From: an uncultured Chloroflexota bacterium
GTDB lineage: Bacteria > Chloroflexota > Anaerolineae > Aggregatilineales > Phototrophicaceae
Assembly (NCBI GenBank): GCA_903904765.1
Contig: CAIVEA010000805.1
Span: 1-8,763, forward strand
DNA: 8,763 nt
Direction of reading: 5' to 3'
Shown: positions 7,725 through 8,763 of the stretch, in pieces
Numbering within the stretch: the first letter of the stretch is position 1
How the letters are laid out: every line of letters starts with the position of its first letter
Notes under the pieces: model-generated
Databases searched by the model: none
What the model saw: only the letters and a program-made list of their open reading frames with translations
What the model was told of the DNA's origin: nothing
Translations under genes and position numbers: made by a program

Positions 7725-7784
7725 TTACAACCCACCCGTAAGGAGGATTACAATGCTAATCAGGCTAAGTACGAGGTTGCGAAC
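7705..7784 (-). promoter_or_regulatory. protector pairing (1:2) between leader codons and antiterminator arm
   Basis: GTTCGCAACC (7784-7775), covering leader codons 4-6 and the first base of codon 7, pairs with GGTTGCGGAC (7714-7705) over 10 bp with one G-U. AGCC (7766-7763) can also pair with GGCT (7723-7720). Forming this helix occupies the region needed for the antiterminator and so favours termination. A ribosome stalled on the Leu/Val/Ile codons would mask the 5' arm. Confidence 0.65.
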
Positions 7785-7793
7785 GGAATGCAC
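7725..7793 (-). CDS. ilv operon leader peptide (22 codons, Leu/Val/Ile-rich)
   Basis: This short ORF starts at GTG, preceded by AAGGTG (7808-7803) at 9-base spacing, and ends at TAA. The peptide opens MHSVRN, continues LVLSLISIVILL (residues 7-18), and ends TGGL. Ten of the twelve central residues are Leu, Val or Ile, using codons CTC, GTA, CTT, CTG, ATT and ATC. An in-frame TAA just upstream fixes GTG as the only normal start. Composition and position match enteric ilvL-type leader peptides, whose translation senses charged branched-chain tRNAs. It lies about 30 b after the predicted transcription start and about 40 b before the terminator. It probably has no function as a free peptide. The hydrophobic run alone could suggest a small membrane peptide, but the matched RNA structures argue for attenuation. 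Confidence 0.85.
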   Translation of the reverse strand: MHSVRNLVLSLISIVILLTGGL

Positions 7794-7828
7794 GGTTTGT
7801 TACACCTTGAACAATTGCATTGGAAGAT

Positions 7829-7857
7829 AGCGTAACGACGATCATCGGTCTTGTCAA
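7829..7857 (-). promoter_or_regulatory. sigma-70-type promoter of the ilv-leu operon
   Basis: TTGACA (7857-7852), a perfect -35 consensus, is followed after 17 bases by TACGCT (7834-7829), which keeps T1, A2 and T6 of the -10 box. Transcription would start near 7822, about 30 b before the leader peptide GTG. The palindrome TTTGCAAA (7880-7873) lies 15 b upstream of the -35 box and could be a regulator site, with no direct support. Confidence 0.75.
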
Positions 7858-7884
7858 GGAACAGCGGGAGCGTTTGCAAAGTTC

Positions 7885-7920
7885 GTGCAGCTTATCTGAT
7901 ACAGTTTAAGCAAGTTGCAC
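7885..7920 (-). other. imperfect hairpin in the argH-ilv spacer
   Basis: GTGCA (7920-7916) pairs with TGCAC (7889-7885) and GCTTA (7911-7907) with TAAGC (7894-7890), with a 4-base bulge on one side. CTG/CAG can pair within the loop. It lies 14 b past the argH stop and has no U-tract. It could protect the argH mRNA 3' end or be a protein site. No intrinsic terminator follows argH, so some readthrough into the leader is possible. Confidence 0.4.
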
Positions 7921-7934
7921 AACCACCCCGTAAG

Positions 7935-8763
7935 TTACCCTGCTAACGATTCCCGCGCCGCCGCGATTTGCGCCCGCACCGCGTCCGGCGCAGTCCCACC
8001 TATCGCCTGCCGCCGCGCCACCGATGCGCCGAAATCGAACACCGAGCGAACATCGTCGCTGAATAGCGGCGAAAGCGCCTGCAACCGTTCCAGCGGCAGC
8101 GCCGACATCGCCACGCCATCCTGCGCCGCCATACGTACCACCTGTCCCACCACATGATGCGCCTGTCGGAACGGCAATCCCTTCCGCACCAGATAATCCG
8201 CCATATCCGTCGCCAGCATATCCTCGCCCAGCGCCGCCCGCATCCGGTCAGGATTCAGATGCAGCGTGTCCACGATGGCAATAATAACGGGCAGCAACCG
8301 ATCAAAGGTATCTACCGAATCGAACACCGCCTCTTTATCTTCCTGAAGGTCTTTGTTGTACGTGCTTGGCAGCCCCTTCAGGCTGGTCAGGAATCCGGTC
8401 AACCGTCCGATCAAGCGCCCGGTCTTGCCGCGTGCCAGTTCCATCGGGTCGGCGTTCCGCTTCTGCGGCATCAAACTCGAACCGGTGCTATAGCGGTCAT
8501 TCAGTGTGATGAATCCGAACAGTGGATTGCTGTAGAAGATTACATCCTCCGCCAAACGGCTGAGATGCGTCCCCGCCAGCGCGAGGCAGAACAGCAGTTC
8601 CGCCGCGAAATCCCGGTCACTCACCGCATCCAGACTGTTCTGGCTGACCGATGTAAACCCCAGTTCCGCCGCCAGCGCCGCCCGATCTACCGCGAACGGT
8701 GTCCCCGCCAGCGCCCCCGCCCCCAGCGGTGATACCATCACACGCTGCTTGGCATCCTGCAAC
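7935..8763 (-). CDS. argH: argininosuccinate lyase, ArgH (N-terminal part outside window)
   Basis: ArgH splits argininosuccinate into arginine and fumarate, the last step of arginine synthesis, in the cytosol. The window holds the last 275 codons plus one base; about 180-190 N-terminal residues lie beyond the right edge. The reading frame is open to the edge, where TTG is an internal leucine and not a start. Visible motifs are VSPLGAGALAGTPF (piece residues 10-23), DRDF (49-52) and the fumarase/aspartase superfamily signature GSSLMPQKRN (94-103), which carries the catalytic serine loop. The C-terminal part reads smoothly to TAA. Adenylosuccinate lyase and fumarase share the signature, but the SPLGAGALAGTPF block is typical of ArgH. 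It is on the same strand as the ilv genes, 78 b before their promoter. Confidence 0.96.
   Translation of the reverse strand, partial: LQDAKQRVMVSPLGAGALAGTPFAVDRAALAAELGFTSVSQNSLDAVSDRDFAAELLFCLALAGTHLSRLAEDVIFYSNPLFGFITLNDRYSTGSSLMPQKRNADPMELARGKTGRLIGRLTGFLTSLKGLPSTYNKDLQEDKEAVFDSVDTFDRLLPVIIAIVDTLHLNPDRMRAALGEDMLATDMADYLVRKGLPFRQAHHVVGQVVRMAAQDGVAMSALPLERLQALSPLFSDDVRSVFDFGASVARRQAIGGTAPDAVRAQIAAARESLAG

Noticed and set aside
7716..7740. GGGTGGGTTGTAACGGC resembles a T-box core (GGGTGGNACCGCG).
   Set aside because: The match breaks in the conserved ACCGCG part, there is no recognisable stem I or specifier loop, and the segment lies in and after the leader peptide codons, which explain it better.
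7800..7820. Six-codon ORF MQLFKV in the same frame as, and directly upstream of, the ilv leader peptide.
   Set aside because: It would be almost leaderless from the predicted start point, has no ribosome site, and its last codons overlap the leader's own Shine-Dalgarno. Probably chance.

Overview
This window is the front part of a branched-chain amino acid biosynthesis operon on the minus strand. The upstream gene argH, on the same strand, enters from the right edge. In transcription order (right to left) it holds: argH (C-terminal part), a 480-base leader region, ilvE, ilvB, ilvN, ilvC, leuA, and leuC, which runs off the left edge. The genes are closely packed: ilvE-ilvB 50 b, ilvB-ilvN 2 b, ilvN-ilvC 101 b, ilvC-leuA 126 b, leuA-leuC 76 b. 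The plus strand shows no credible gene. All six recognisable enzymes are bacterial core metabolism with intact active-site motifs; there is no sign of mobile DNA, CRISPR, tRNA or rRNA.

Together the genes cover acetolactate synthase (IlvB catalytic, IlvN regulatory), ketol-acid reductoisomerase (IlvC), the branched-chain aminotransferase (IlvE), and the first two leucine-specific enzymes (LeuA, LeuC). Dihydroxyacid dehydratase (IlvD), LeuD and LeuB are not in the window; leuD and leuB could follow leuC beyond the left edge. The protein style (class I reductoisomerase, 2-IPM synthase of about 540 residues, GTG/ATG starts, moderate GC) fits a free-living bacterium. My best guess is a Chloroflexota member, but this rests on general sequence feel and is low confidence.

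The most interesting part is the leader between argH and ilvE (7456-7934). It has a sigma-70-like promoter, then a GTG-started 22-codon ORF with its own Shine-Dalgarno. Its central 12 residues are LVLSLISIVILL, ten of twelve being Leu, Val or Ile. It is followed by a strong intrinsic terminator. A perfect 9-bp antiterminator and a 10-bp protector helix involving the peptide's own codons can be drawn by hand, giving a complete ribosome-mediated transcription attenuator. A second terminator-like hairpin lies directly ahead of the ilvE ribosome binding site. It is preceded by a 43-codon ORF whose stop codon sits just inside that hairpin, and whose start is buried in a long inverted repeat. The leader may therefore be a two-stage attenuator.

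Further in, the ilvC-leuA spacer holds a near-perfect 13-base match to the 16S rRNA anti-Shine-Dalgarno, driving a 33-codon ORF that overlaps the leuA start. The ilvN-ilvC spacer holds a GNRA-capped hairpin with a competing pairing.
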